DNA from: Desulfitibacter sp. BRH_c19
GTDB lineage: Bacteria > Bacillota > DSM-16504 > Desulfitibacterales > Desulfitibacteraceae
Assembly: GCA_001515945.1 (NCBI GenBank)
Contig: LOER01000034.1
Span: 62,001-126,000 of the forward strand
Length of the DNA stretch: 64,000 nt
Direction: 5' to 3'
Shown: in pieces, positions 36,385 to 45,749 of the stretch
Layout of the letters: the number at the start of each line of letters is the position of its first letter
Position numbering within the stretch: the first letter of the stretch is position 1
Program-made: the position numbers and the translations under genes
The notes under the pieces: generated by a model
Databases searched by the model: none
Told to the model about the DNA's origin: nothing
The model's input: the letters and a program-made list of their open reading frames with translations, nothing else

Positions 36385-36430
36385 GGGGACATTCCTCACA
36401 TAGTATAGCTCTATTTAGAGGTGTATCCCC
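36385..36430. repeat. 46-bp REP-like palindromic element, copy 2
   Basis: It starts GGGGACATTCCTC and ends GAGGTGTATCCCC, directly against the mtbB stop codon. The ends match those of the 16839-16887 element in reverse orientation, with an unrelated interior. It may act as a 3' stem between mtbB and mtbC. Confidence 0.65.
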
Positions 36431-37825
36431 TTACCTTGATAGTCCAGACTTTGCCATAAAGCGCTCTACTGAATTAATTTTAATATCCAAAGCTTTTGCA
36501 ATACGCATTTTTGCTTCCATTCCTCTAGCAATACCAGTTACAGGAATAGTGCGACCAATATCAAGGTCTTCTCTTATCTCCTGCATAGTATAACAGTCGC
36601 TAAGTTCAATAGGATCAACACCTAGTTTTTCTGCAACGTACTTTTTAGCCTCATTTATTTTCATGCTCTTGGATAGTTGCATCCGTAATACCAGATCTCC
36701 GGCAGTACGAATTCCGCCCATACCAACAGCAACTTCATGAGTAGCCTCTAAGCCGAAGGGATCGCCTACGCCTATCTACAACCCATCAGCCTTACCAATC
36801 TCCACAATAGCTTTATCTGCCCTGGAAACCGCATCTACCGGAGGAACCTCAGTCATGGGGATCGCTCCAACACCCATACCAACGTTCACATGTACAGGAA
36901 TATTTGCAACTTCTGTGCAGGCCTTTACAAATGTAACCGTACGTGCAATATTCCATGGGAAACTCATATTACTGTTTGTATTAACCACAAGACCAAAAAT
37001 ATTTGCTCCTGCTTTTTCTGCTAATTTAACTTGTTTATGAGGGTAGAGCCCAGCCAAACGCACACCATCATACTCTAGTTGGCCATGCATACCCAAGTTA
37101 AACTCTCCAGCCATTCCCATTTCTATACCCAAATCAGGATACTTTTGTTTTATTATTTCAATTGCTTTTAATGCGGCTAAAACATCTGCATCACCTGAAG
37201 CACCACATGTATCAAAGTTCATTCCATCAGCACCGGCTTCATACATTCCACCGGCTATATATACCATGTCTCTTACTGCATGTTCCACCGCTTCTTCCTG
37301 TGCTGCCCTTGCCTCAGAAATTTTGCCTTCTGGTAATAGCTCTGCCCAGTTATCAACAGGTCCGTCTGGTTTAGTATATAATCCCAGATTTGGCATTGAC
37401 CCATATAAAACAGGCATTACGCTATTTAATTGAGCAAGCTCCATGACTGCAGCTTCATTATGCATGACTGATTTAACTGCCTTATAACTATAGTCAATAT
37501 GTCCAATGTCAAGAGAATCGGCTCCCAAAACCTTTTCATGTATTAAAACAGCAGTTGATCGATCAATAGCAATATTTGCATGGTAGGAAATTTTGCAGCC
37601 ACCTGAGTCTGATGTTGTAACAACTTCACTACCCCTTTCCACACCTACAACATTACCGGGCATGGTAATAATTTCAAATAAATGATCTAATTCCTCTTGA
37701 GTCAATTCAGGTATTTTACCACGATCAGCAGCATCTTTTGTACCTTCTTCAAGGTCACAGCGGATGTCATCTGCAGTTAAATAAATCCCTGAACCATCAC
37801 CCATTCGGGTAAAGTATTTACCCAT
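36431..37825 (-). CDS. mtbB: Pyrrolysine-containing dimethylamine methyltransferase MtbB
   Basis: Reading through one TAG gives 464 residues, the normal MtbB length (about 465). N-terminal: MGKYFTRMGDGSGIYLTADD, GHIDYSYKAVKSVMHNEAA, and GADGMNFDTCGASGDAD near residue 210. Residues 341-349 are VEIGKADGL, then TAG, then IGVGDPFGLEATHEV. Archaeal MtbB has VDGI-Pyl-IGVGDPLG at the same place. The C-terminal third continues in the same frame without defects. It transfers methyl from dimethylamine to MtbC. ATG behind AAGGAGGG. Reading the TAG as stop would leave a truncated, inactive protein. Confidence 0.93.
36776..36778 (-). other. In-frame TAG, predicted pyrrolysine codon (residue 350 of MtbB)
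   Basis: The minus strand reads GGG TTG TAG ATA GGC. It lies at the position where Methanosarcina MtbB carries pyrrolysine, with conserved flanks on both sides. No pylT, pylS or pylBCD gene is in the window, so decoding must come from elsewhere in the genome. Confidence 0.9.
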
Positions 37826-38005
37826 ATGCTTCTCCCTCCTTAAGTTGAAATTGTATTAAATACTTGTACACCAAAAAGACTAAATAGAAACTCCTATACA
37901 ATCTCTTTAATGATATCTAAAATTGCAGAGAATAACAAGAGTTTTCCTATACTCCCACTTATATGGTACTATTTTCTAACTAACTTTTACATATGCAAAG
38001 TATAA

Positions 38006-38053
38006 GAAAAAGACAAGCTACCTTTATACACTCTGTATAAAGGTAGCTTGTTA
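38006..38053 (-). terminator. Intrinsic terminator of cysK
   Basis: ACAAGCTACCTTTATACA (38013-38030) pairs perfectly with TGTATAAAGGTAGCTTGT (38034-38051). The minus strand continues CTTTTTC, then TTGCATATGT. The inner TTTATAC/GTATAAA arm and the TGCATATG tail recur at the kamB leader hairpin. Confidence 0.85.
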
Positions 38054-38059
38054 ACTATT

Positions 38060-38986
38060 TCAATCTACATCAAACATGGGAGTTGAAAGATACCTTTCTC
38101 CAGTATCTGGGAGGATAACCACTATTATCTTATCTCTATTTTCATCTCTTTTGGCAATCTGTAGGGCTGCATATAGATTTGCACCTGATGAAATTCCAGT
38201 TAAAACGCCTTCCTCATTAGCTAATCTTTGAGCCGTTTCAAAAGCTTCTTCTGTTTTTACTTTAATTATTTCATCCAGTATATCCATATTTAACACTTCA
38301 GGAATAAATCCAGCACCTATTCCCTGAATTTTATGAGGCCCTGGCTTTCCTCCAGATAATACCGGGGAGTCATATGGTTCAACTGCAATAATCTTGACTG
38401 ATTCTTTTTTAGACTTTAAAATCTCACCGACTCCAGAAATGGAACCTCCTGTACCTACCCCTGCTACAAAAATATCTACCTTGCCTTCTGTGTCTTCCCA
38501 GATTTCCATGGCTGTGGTTTCCCTATGTACTTGGGGGTTAGCTTTGTTAATAAACTGTTGTGGCATAAAGCTTTTTTCTGTCTGTGAGACTAATTCCTCT
38601 GCCTTTTTTATTGCTCCCTTCATTCCCTCAGCACCAGGAGTTAATACAATTTCAGCTCCAAGGGCAACCATCAACTTTCTTCTTTCAATGCTCATGGTAT
38701 CTGGCATAGTAAGTAGTAATTTATAGCCCTTTGCAGCTGCAACCATGGCTAACCCAACTCCTGTGTTTCCACTTGTTGGTTCAATAATCACGAAGCCCTT
38801 AGAGAGAGCACCCTCTTTCTCTGCAGTTTCTATCATACTTAGGGCTATTCGATCTTTGACACTACCACCTGGATTAAAAGCTTCTAATTTTGCTAGAACT
38901 TGGGCAACACCAGCACTATTCATTTTATTGATTCTCAATAGGGGTGTCTTACCTATAAAATCTGTTATTGAACTTGCTACCTTCAT
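38060..38986 (-). CDS. cysK: Cysteine synthase A (O-acetylserine sulfhydrylase)
   Basis: 308 residues of PLP fold type II. PLP lysine lies in [15 protein letters not shown] near residue 42, the substrate loop is [20 protein letters not shown], and [13 protein letters not shown] and [11 protein letters not shown] bind phosphate. It makes L-cysteine from O-acetylserine and sulfide. The stop of larE overlaps its start by 4 bases, so cysteine synthesis and a sulfur-transferring enzyme are translated together. It ends in a strong terminator. Confidence 0.94.
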   Translation of the reverse strand: MKVASSITDFIGKTPLLRINKMNSAGVAQVLAKLEAFNPGGSVKDRIALSMIETAEKEGALSKGFVIIEPTSGNTGVGLAMVAAAKGYKLLLTMPDTMSIERRKLMVALGAEIVLTPGAEGMKGAIKKAEELVSQTEKSFMPQQFINKANPQVHRETTAMEIWEDTEGKVDIFVAGVGTGGSISGVGEILKSKKESVKIIAVEPYDSPVLSGGKPGPHKIQGIGAGFIPEVLNMDILDEIIKVKTEEAFETAQRLANEEGVLTGISSGANLYAALQIAKRDENRDKIIVVILPDTGERYLSTPMFDVD

Positions 38987-39798
38987 TTCTTAACCACCTC
39001 TTTATCCGGATTTAAACTTCCACTTCGCAAACCCTCAATATCTAGGGTGACAAATTTGAAACCATAATCCTTAAACCTGTCTAAAATTATCTCCGTTAAT
39101 TTTTTTTCGAACACTAGGTATAAATCTTCTTTCGGCAATTCAATACGAGCTATATCTCCATGAAGCCTGACACGCAAATTTTCAAAACCCAATGACATTA
39201 GAAACTGTTCTGCTCTATCAATTTTATGTAATTTTTCTTGGGTAAGTTTGTCCCCATAAGGTATCCGAGATGCTAAACATGCTCGAGATGGAGTATTCCA
39301 TTGAGATATTCCTGCCTCCTTAAGCCCCTTTCTTATTTCATCCTTTGTTAATTCCGCGATTTTTAAAGGACTCACAATACCCAATTCTTTGCATGCCCGC
39401 ATTCCCGGACGGTAATCACCTAAATCAGAAAAATTTGACCCATCCAGAATAACCTCATATCCTCTTTGATTCATTAGCTTCACTAACTGCTCATAGCGAA
39501 ATCTTTTACAATGGTAGCATCTATCTACTGGATTACTACATATTTCAGGTACAGATAATTCATCTAATTCTACAATTATATGTTCTACTCCAAGGCTACT
39601 GCTTAACTCCTTTGCATTTTCCGCCTCACCAACTGTGGAAAGTGGTGATGTAGCAGTCACAGCTAGGACATTGTCCTTACCCAAGGTATCAACAGCAAGC
39701 TTTAGCAGGTATAAACTATCCACTCCCCCTGAAAAAGCGATTATTACCTTTTTGTATTTTTTAATTTCATCTTTTGCTTTTCTAACTTTTGGTAACAC
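38983..39798 (-). CDS. larE: LarE-family ATP-dependent sacrificial sulfur transferase
   Basis: 271 residues from GTG at 39798 ([15 protein letters not shown]), behind AAGGAG with 7-base spacing. A PP-loop, [17 protein letters not shown], is near the N-terminus, and [20 protein letters not shown] near residue 175 carries a cysteine at the place of the sacrificial or cluster-binding Cys of LarE. The family inserts sulfur into the nickel-pincer nucleotide precursor. LarB, LarC and a lactate racemase are not nearby, so a different sulfur acceptor cannot be excluded. Confidence 0.88.
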   Translation of the reverse strand: MLPKVRKAKDEIKKYKKVIIAFSGGVDSLYLLKLAVDTLGKDNVLAVTATSPLSTVGEAENAKELSSSLGVEHIIVELDELSVPEICSNPVDRCYHCKRFRYEQLVKLMNQRGYEVILDGSNFSDLGDYRPGMRACKELGIVSPLKIAELTKDEIRKGLKEAGISQWNTPSRACLASRIPYGDKLTQEKLHKIDRAEQFLMSLGFENLRVRLHGDIARIELPKEDLYLVFEKKLTEIILDRFKDYGFKFVTLDIEGLRSGSLNPDKEVVKK

Positions 39799-40061
39799 AG
39801 CTTCACTCCTTAGCAAATAATATTATTGTATACACAAGAAAAGAAGCCTATTTGACCTCTTTTATAATATCTCTATTTTATCATTAAATTATGGTTTGTT
39901 TGTGAAGTTTACTATATATATTTTAATAAATAGCATAATACTATTTATTAATAACCAAACCTTCGGAGCCAAACTTAACTCTAGTATGGTATGCTAAAGA
40001 CTAGGAAAGAAAAGATAAAAATTAATAGGCTGAAGTCCAGCTTTAAATGGAGATGTTTTAT

Positions 40062-40448
40062 TTGAAAAAAAAGCTATCAAAATTAGTTACTCCAGAAATG
40101 GAAGGTAAAATTTCTGATGAATTAAAAGGCATGTACTTTACAAAGAATTTCCGATCAGCATCTGCCGAGGAGTGGTACTTTTTCTTGCCTAACTTTAGTG
40201 ACCCTCGGGCACAAGGTGCCGCTGGGAAAGCTATTATACACTACAACTTATATGGAAATAAGGACGTTTTTATTAATACTACTGTTATTTTTAATGATCC
40301 TGATTTATATAGTCCTGAACTACTTCCTTTGGTCTACGCAATTGCAGAAGAATTGGTAAACCGACTGGTAGGCTATGCTGATACCCTACTATCAGTCCAT
40401 GCAGGCAATAATTCTTTTGATGCAGAGTATCTAAATAAGAGCATGTGA
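40062..40448 (+). CDS. Uncharacterised protein, plus strand
   Basis: About 128 residues from TTG at 40062, with GGAG nine bases upstream. An ATG at 40047 in frame would add five residues but lacks a ribosome site. I do not recognise a family. It is soluble, with aromatic stretches (EEWYFFLPNFSDPRAQG, AIIHYNLYGNKDVFINTTVIF) and no signal peptide. It is one of only two plus-strand genes and converges on the anchored protein gene at 40454. Confidence 0.65.
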   Translation: MKKKLSKLVTPEMEGKISDELKGMYFTKNFRSASAEEWYFFLPNFSDPRAQGAAGKAIIHYNLYGNKDVFINTTVIFNDPDLYSPELLPLVYAIAEELVNRLVGYADTLLSVHAGNNSFDAEYLNKSM

Positions 40449-40478
40449 GATTTTTATGATTGCATATAAAAATCGGAT
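40449..40478. terminator. Weak convergent hairpin
   Basis: GATTTTTAT and ATATAAAAATC pair across a short loop at the joint of the two convergent genes, overlapping the minus-strand stop codon. The stem is AT-rich and has no clear T tract, so termination is uncertain. Confidence 0.35.
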
Positions 40479-41602
40479 AAAATATTAGGCTTTAGTCTCC
40501 AACTGTTTCTTATCTCATCCAATACAAATTCTAGTTGAAAATCTCTTCTAATATACACTGATGTATTCTCAAAATAAACTGTAGCATCCACAACTACAAC
40601 TGTACTTTTATCATTACTTTGCTCCCCTGTTGCTACCTTATTTATACTAATGTATCTTATTGAATTTTTCAAGTTTTGCCATTGCTCTTGGTCTAAATTT
40701 TCTAAAGCAATATATCTAATTGGCAATATATCTTCGGTTACTAATGCGGCTAATATGTATTCAGCGAGACTATTTGGATCGGCATAATCCAATAATTCAG
40801 GAAGTTTCCCTCCGGCTTTATGAATCATTAACTGATGAGCAGGGTCCACCTTTCCACCACCGTGTGTCTTACTTCCCAAAAAATGAAGACAAAAATGCCC
40901 CTTAAACTCATTGTCCCATATTTTTCCTCCACCATGGGGCATTCCATTTATAGAAGCTGCATATTGTTTTCCATCAATAGTAGCCACTACTGCCCTTCTT
41001 TTCCAATTCCAATTACCATAAATGCTTTTCAATACTTCTGTATCCTCTAGATCTAACGGTTCAATATCTGCATGGGTTAAACCACCATATCTTTTAATAT
41101 TAAATCTAACCCCAGCTTCTATATCTCGAAGTTCTATAACCTTGCCTTTTGGAATTTTGTGCGTTATATCTTGCCATGGAACAATTTCCCCAAAAAATGC
41201 ACTATCCAGTTCATTTGCTTTGCTAGCAAAAAAGGTTTGCAATTGAGGAGAATATTCATATTCTTTTTCTAATGGATTATAGACATCTAATTCCTTGTTA
41301 AGTAACAATTGGTAATTGCTATTTTTAAAGTCCAAGCTCACTTTGTAATAAACATCTTCTTCACGCGTTTGTCCTTGAATCTTTTCTGCTCTTTTATAAA
41401 TCTTTAAAAAGTCATTCAGCTCATTTTTATCTTCAATTATTAACTTACCTTTATACTCTGGCCATGCATAGGAAATTTCTACTTTTACTAATGGGTTATA
41501 CATAAATTTAAAGTAAGCTAAATTAGAGCTTATTAAAAATAACCCAATAACCAACACACCTATCCAAATCTTTAAGGACTTTTTTAGCACAATATCCTTC
41601 AT
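40454..41602 (-). CDS. Membrane-anchored extracellular protein of unknown function
   Basis: 382 residues. A single N-terminal membrane helix (about 12-32, IWIGVLVIGLFLISSNLAY) is followed by an extracellular part. The middle carries RFNIKRYGGLTHADIEPL, AASINGMPHGGG and GHFCLHFLGSKTHGGGKVD, a pattern I have seen in cell-surface proteins of spore-forming Bacillota but cannot name. Conserved His and Cys in HFCLHF and THGG suggest a metal or catalytic site, which is inference. The C-terminal 100 residues are less distinctive. Confidence 0.7.
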   Translation of the reverse strand: MKDIVLKKSLKIWIGVLVIGLFLISSNLAYFKFMYNPLVKVEISYAWPEYKGKLIIEDKNELNDFLKIYKRAEKIQGQTREEDVYYKVSLDFKNSNYQLLLNKELDVYNPLEKEYEYSPQLQTFFASKANELDSAFFGEIVPWQDITHKIPKGKVIELRDIEAGVRFNIKRYGGLTHADIEPLDLEDTEVLKSIYGNWNWKRRAVVATIDGKQYAASINGMPHGGGKIWDNEFKGHFCLHFLGSKTHGGGKVDPAHQLMIHKAGGKLPELLDYADPNSLAEYILAALVTEDILPIRYIALENLDQEQWQNLKNSIRYISINKVATGEQSNDKSTVVVVDATVYFENTSVYIRRDFQLEFVLDEIRNSWRLKPNILSDFYMQS

Positions 41603-41648
41603 AATATCACCCTAAGATAATCTATGATAGAAATTGATTTGTTAGTCC

Positions 41649-41680
41649 AAAAAAAACAAGCCTATTGCAACTAGACTTGT
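41649..41680 (-). terminator. Intrinsic terminator after the zinc-ribbon gene
   Basis: ACAAGCCTA (41656-41664) pairs with TAGACTTGT (41672-41680), 9 bp with one G-U. The minus strand continues with eight Ts. Confidence 0.75.
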
Positions 41681-41711
41681 ACTGTATATATCTTGCAAAG
41701 CTTCACATTTA

Positions 41712-41915
41712 TTATTTTTTGCTATGAAACCAATAAACATAGTCGCAATTGTCACAGATATAATTATCTGCTTCCTTATTTGCCCAATCAAATCCAAAAA
41801 AAGTAGCTCCTGCTGTATTCATTAAAGTGTTTCTATGCCAAAACTTATCATGCTTACATACCGGACAGATTAGTTTATTATCAGCTATGTAGATCTCTTC
41901 AGCATTTTTGCTCAT
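41712..41915 (-). CDS. Small zinc-ribbon protein
   Basis: 67 residues from ATG at 41915 (MSKNAEEIY) behind GGGAGG. Two CxxC pairs, CPVC near residue 19 and CDNC near 56, frame a short beta-rich core with FWHRNTLMNT, TFFGFDW and YVYWFHSKK. This is a zinc-ribbon layout seen in small conserved proteins of unknown role. It has its own terminator and no operon partner. Confidence 0.75.
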   Translation of the reverse strand: MSKNAEEIYIADNKLICPVCKHDKFWHRNTLMNTAGATFFGFDWANKEADNYICDNCDYVYWFHSKK

Positions 41916-42100
41916 GACAACCTCCCAATACAATTTTATTTCTACATAATTACATCACATATTATAAAATCTAGCAACCTTTTTTAGGCTCCAGATTTAA
42001 CCTGCAGTTTAAGTCTAAATAAAAAATTCTATGAAAACGTACATTTACTAGAAAGTTTCATTAAAAAATTAATGATACCAAAGTAGAATATGTGAAGGTA

Positions 42101-44344
42101 CTACAATATGGTTGTTAATACTTTTTTTGGATTAACTGGCAAGTTATAAAAGTCAAGACCCAGGGCATTACTAACAGCATTTACAACAGCTGGTGCAGAT
42201 GGAACTGTTGCACATTCCCCAATACCTTTAGCTCCATACGGGCCAGGGGATTCTTTTTCTTCAATTAGTACAACCTGAATCTCAGGCATCTCCTTAGCTT
42301 TAATGATTGAGTAGTTTCTAAAAGAGTTATTCAATGTTTTTCCTCTAACATCTAATTCCAATATTTCAGTAAGGGCATATCCAATTCCCATTTGGATTCC
42401 CCCTTGTATTTGACTTACTGTTGCCATGGGGTTAATCGCCTTCCCCACATCATGAACTGCTAAGTATTTTAAGACTTTGACTTTCCCTGTTTCTGTATCT
42501 ACTTCAACTTCTGCAAAGTGAGCACCATAAGACGAGGGCCCAGCAGGGGACACGAAAGTATCACATACAATGATTTCCTCTTGTTTAACCTGATGAACGT
42601 GGTTTATCACTTGGCTTAAGCTAAGCTTTTTGTTGGGCTCATCTCTAGGATATATATATCCATCTCCTAACTCTAACTCGTCTTTTTTGATCCCGGTTAT
42701 TTCAGAAGCCTCATCTAAAATCCTATTCTTCATTTTTTCTGCAACTTTTTTTGCAGCATTTCCAGATACAAATGTTCCTCGACTGGCATAGTCCCCTAAA
42801 TTCCACGGTGTCGTTTCAGTATCTGCCTCAATACACTCAATGTGTTCGGGTTTTATACCCAACACTTCACTAATAATAAGGGTTTGGACTGTTATGGAGC
42901 CATTTCCCATATCATGGGTTCCAGTATATAAAATAGCTGTCCCATCTTCATTGAGTTTCAAAATTAAAGCGGTGGCGTCCCGATGCACACCAAAACAGCT
43001 ATTTCCATGGCAACCAACAGCCATGCCTATACCCCTTTTGTATCTTTCATTATTTTGCAATAGCTTCCTTTTTGTCCAACCGAAAATATCCTTTCCCACT
43101 ACAAGACAATCAATTGGTCTAGGATTACCAAGAGGCTTACCATAAATATCATCACCATTTGGTTCTACTAGATTATTGGACTGTAGCTCAATTATATCTA
43201 AGTTCAAAGCTCTAGCAATTTTATTTATTTGGGCTTGTTGAGCAAAAAAGACTTGAGGAGCCCCGAAACCTCGCATTGCCCCTGCAGTTGGGCTATTAGT
43301 ATATACTGGCACGCCATAGAAACGGCAGTTTTGATTTTTATATATTCGAAATATATCATGGCTCATGGTTCCTACTACATGTGATGATCCAGTTGCATAA
43401 GCCCCAGCGTTTGCGACTACTTTTACATCCGTGGCAGTAATTACCCCATTTTTCTTTACTCCAGTTCTTAAGTAAATTACTGCCGCATGTCTAGTCCTAG
43501 TGGAAACTATACTCTCTCTTCTATTTAACTCTAATTTTACAGGTCTGCCTGTCATTTTAGCCAAAAGGGCTGCTACAGGCTCTATCGTCATTTCTAACTT
43601 GCCACCAAATGCACCGCCGATAGCAGGTTTGATTACTCTTACTTTATTTAATGGTAGTTCTAAAACCTTAGAAAGAATTAATCTATAAGCAAACACATTC
43701 TGAGTAGAAGCCCAAACAGTTAACTTTCCATTATAATCATAATCCGCTATAACTACATGGTTTTCAATGGCTCCATGATGAACTGCCGGCACGAAATATC
43801 GATCTTCAAAGATAGAATCTGCTTGAGAAAAGCCTATTTCAATGTCTCCAGTTTCAACTTTAATTTCAGAGATGATATTACCACCGCGATGTATTTCTGG
43901 GGAGTCATCTTTTATTGCCTCTTCCGGATCAAACACAGTAGGTAGTTCTTCATATTCCACTTTAATCATACTTGCAGCTTTTTTAGCTGTTTCTAGATCT
44001 TCCGCAGCAATTGCCGCTACTCTATCTCCAATAAACCGAACTGTCTTATCGAAAATATATTCCTCTTCTGGCAGAATGTGACCAACATAACGCATAGCAC
44101 TATTATATGAGATACCAGGGGAATTAAGGTAAGTAGCTACTGCCCTTACACCAGGAAGTGCCATAGCCTTGGAAACATCGATATGTTTAACTTTAGCATG
44201 GGCCACTTCGCTAAAAACAATCTTAGCGTGTAACATACGTGGCATTTTTAAATCTGCAGTATATTTAAGTTGACCAGCAACTTTTCCAGCCCCATCTCTG
44301 ATGGAGTAATCTTTTCCAATATACTTAAATTCCTTGCCACTCAC
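42101..44344 (-). CDS. xdhA: Xanthine dehydrogenase-family molybdopterin-binding subunit
   Basis: 747 residues. It shows GGAFGGKLEMTIEPVAALLA near residue 255, AMRGFGAPQVFFAQQAQ near 360, and the late GAKGIGECATVPSAPAVVNAV with the catalytic glutamate. The family hydroxylates purines, nicotinate or similar N-heterocycles using a molybdopterin cofactor. GTG start at 44344. Adjacent is the 2Fe-2S subunit, but the FAD subunit that normally completes the enzyme is missing. The neighbouring nucleoside-type ABC importer and deaminase suggest a purine substrate. Confidence 0.88.
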   Translation of the reverse strand: MSGKEFKYIGKDYSIRDGAGKVAGQLKYTADLKMPRMLHAKIVFSEVAHAKVKHIDVSKAMALPGVRAVATYLNSPGISYNSAMRYVGHILPEEEYIFDKTVRFIGDRVAAIAAEDLETAKKAASMIKVEYEELPTVFDPEEAIKDDSPEIHRGGNIISEIKVETGDIEIGFSQADSIFEDRYFVPAVHHGAIENHVVIADYDYNGKLTVWASTQNVFAYRLILSKVLELPLNKVRVIKPAIGGAFGGKLEMTIEPVAALLAKMTGRPVKLELNRRESIVSTRTRHAAVIYLRTGVKKNGVITATDVKVVANAGAYATGSSHVVGTMSHDIFRIYKNQNCRFYGVPVYTNSPTAGAMRGFGAPQVFFAQQAQINKIARALNLDIIELQSNNLVEPNGDDIYGKPLGNPRPIDCLVVGKDIFGWTKRKLLQNNERYKRGIGMAVGCHGNSCFGVHRDATALILKLNEDGTAILYTGTHDMGNGSITVQTLIISEVLGIKPEHIECIEADTETTPWNLGDYASRGTFVSGNAAKKVAEKMKNRILDEASEITGIKKDELELGDGYIYPRDEPNKKLSLSQVINHVHQVKQEEIIVCDTFVSPAGPSSYGAHFAEVEVDTETGKVKVLKYLAVHDVGKAINPMATVSQIQGGIQMGIGYALTEILELDVRGKTLNNSFRNYSIIKAKEMPEIQVVLIEEKESPGPYGAKGIGECATVPSAPAVVNAVSNALGLDFYNLPVNPKKVLTTIL

Positions 44345-44350
44345 TGGTAT

Positions 44351-44821
44351 TCACCTCTCTCTCAATTTAATAGCAGCTAATTCTATTGCTTCAATTATTT
44401 TAATATAGCCCGTACAACGGCAAAGATTATTGTCAAGTGCTTCAACAATATCATCTTTAGTAGGATATAAATTTTCATTTAGTAGTGCTTTAGCGGAAAT
44501 AATCATTCCTGGGGTACAATATCCGCATTGAACAGCACCTACTTCTATAAAAGCCTCTTGTATGGGATCCAATTTACTACCATTAGCCAGGCCTTCTATA
44601 GTTATAATCTTTTTATCTACCGCCTTACCAGCTGGTATCATGCAAGAGTTTACAGGTTTGCCATCAAGTAGCACTTTGCAAGCTCCACAATCTCCAGTAC
44701 CACAGCCCACTTTGCTACCAGTAAGATGAAGAATTTCTCTAAGTACATATAATAATGTCCACTCCTTATCAACAGTTATATTGTAAGTTTCGCCGTTAAT
44801 GCTTAAACTAACATCCTGCAT
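44351..44821 (-). CDS. xdhC: Xanthine dehydrogenase-family 2Fe-2S subunit
   Basis: 156 residues with two [2Fe-2S] domains. The ferredoxin-like cluster motif is GCGTGDCGACKVLLDG near residue 40. The helical domain has QCGYCTPGMIISAKALL and NLCRCTGYIKIIEAI. It passes electrons from the molybdenum site. It lies 6 bases before xdhA. Without an FAD subunit nearby, the electron acceptor is unknown; the flavodoxin-like protein at 50924 is one candidate. Confidence 0.92.
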   Translation of the reverse strand: MQDVSLSINGETYNITVDKEWTLLYVLREILHLTGSKVGCGTGDCGACKVLLDGKPVNSCMIPAGKAVDKKIITIEGLANGSKLDPIQEAFIEVGAVQCGYCTPGMIISAKALLNENLYPTKDDIVEALDNNLCRCTGYIKIIEAIELAAIKLRER

Positions 44822-44834
44822 GTTTTAGGCCCCC

Positions 44835-45749
44835 TTATCTCCCGCTTCTAACATAAGGAATAGTATAAGATCGCGGTGTTGTGGATGGTCCCATCAAAAA
44901 GATTAAAACCAACAATGTAATTACATAGGGAGACATTGAAAATAATTGACTAGGTAAATCAAATCCCATGGCCTGCATTCTTAATTGGAAGGCATCCGCG
45001 GCACCAAATAGTAAAGCTCCTAAAAATGCACCAGTAGGATTAAATCGCCCAAAAAATATAGCTGCCAGAGCAACATATCCCCGCCCTGCAGATATGTTCT
45101 CAACAAAATATCCTAAATCACCAACTATTAGACTTGCTCCGCCGAGAGATGCGAAGATTCCGCTAAGCATAAGTCCAATGTATCTATATCTAAAAACATT
45201 TATCCCCATAGTATCGGCAGCACGAGGGTGATCTCCAATAGCCCGTATTTTCAACCCCCACTTTGTTTTAAACATTATAATAAATGTAACAATAACCATG
45301 CCCAAGGCTAGGTACACTAAGATATTATGGTTAAATACAACTCTGCCCAACACAGGTATTTCGCTAAGAAAAGGTATTGTCAGTTTCGGCAATACTTCAA
45401 CTTGAATTACTGTAGACTGTTTAGCAAAGACTATTCGATATAAGGTAGAGGTTAGACCTAATGCAAATATATTTGTAGTTATTCCATAAACCACCTGATC
45501 AGCACGTAAAGTAACGGTAAAATATGCTTGTACTATCCCCATTAGTAATCCTGCTACAATAGCAGCTAATATTCCTAAATATACACTTCCGTAATAAAAG
45601 GTAACAATATACGAAGTAAAAGCTCCGACAAGAATTAAACCTTCAAGTCCCATATTTATTACCCCGGAACGCTCAGAATAAATGCTACCTACTGCAGCCA
45701 GTATTAATGGAGTGGCTAAAATTAAGGTAGATACAAGGAAATTAGTCAT
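44835..45749 (-). CDS. Nucleoside-type ABC transporter permease (NupQ-like)
   Basis: 304 residues, about eight membrane helices, of the BPD_transp_2 family. It shows GVINMGLEGLILVGAF near residue 30, IGDHPRAADTMGINVFRYRY with the coupling helix near 175, and GRGYVALAAIFFGRFNP. It forms a heteromeric channel with the next permease. The start overlaps that gene's stop by 1 base. In Bacillus and Streptococcus such systems import nucleosides or purines. Confidence 0.88.
   Translation of the reverse strand: MTNFLVSTLILATPLILAAVGSIYSERSGVINMGLEGLILVGAFTSYIVTFYYGSVYLGILAAIVAGLLMGIVQAYFTVTLRADQVVYGITTNIFALGLTSTLYRIVFAKQSTVIQVEVLPKLTIPFLSEIPVLGRVVFNHNILVYLALGMVIVTFIIMFKTKWGLKIRAIGDHPRAADTMGINVFRYRYIGLMLSGIFASLGGASLIVGDLGYFVENISAGRGYVALAAIFFGRFNPTGAFLGALLFGAADAFQLRMQAMGFDLPSQLFSMSPYVITLLVLIFLMGPSTTPRSYTIPYVRSGR

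Noticed and set aside
36431-37825. Two separate genes, or a pseudogene broken by a nonsense codon
   Set aside because: Frame, length and sequence continue perfectly on both sides of the TAG, which is at the known pyrrolysine position; a single readthrough protein explains it better.
40449-40478. Strong bidirectional terminator
   Set aside because: The stem is AT-rich, overlaps a stop codon and has no T tract.
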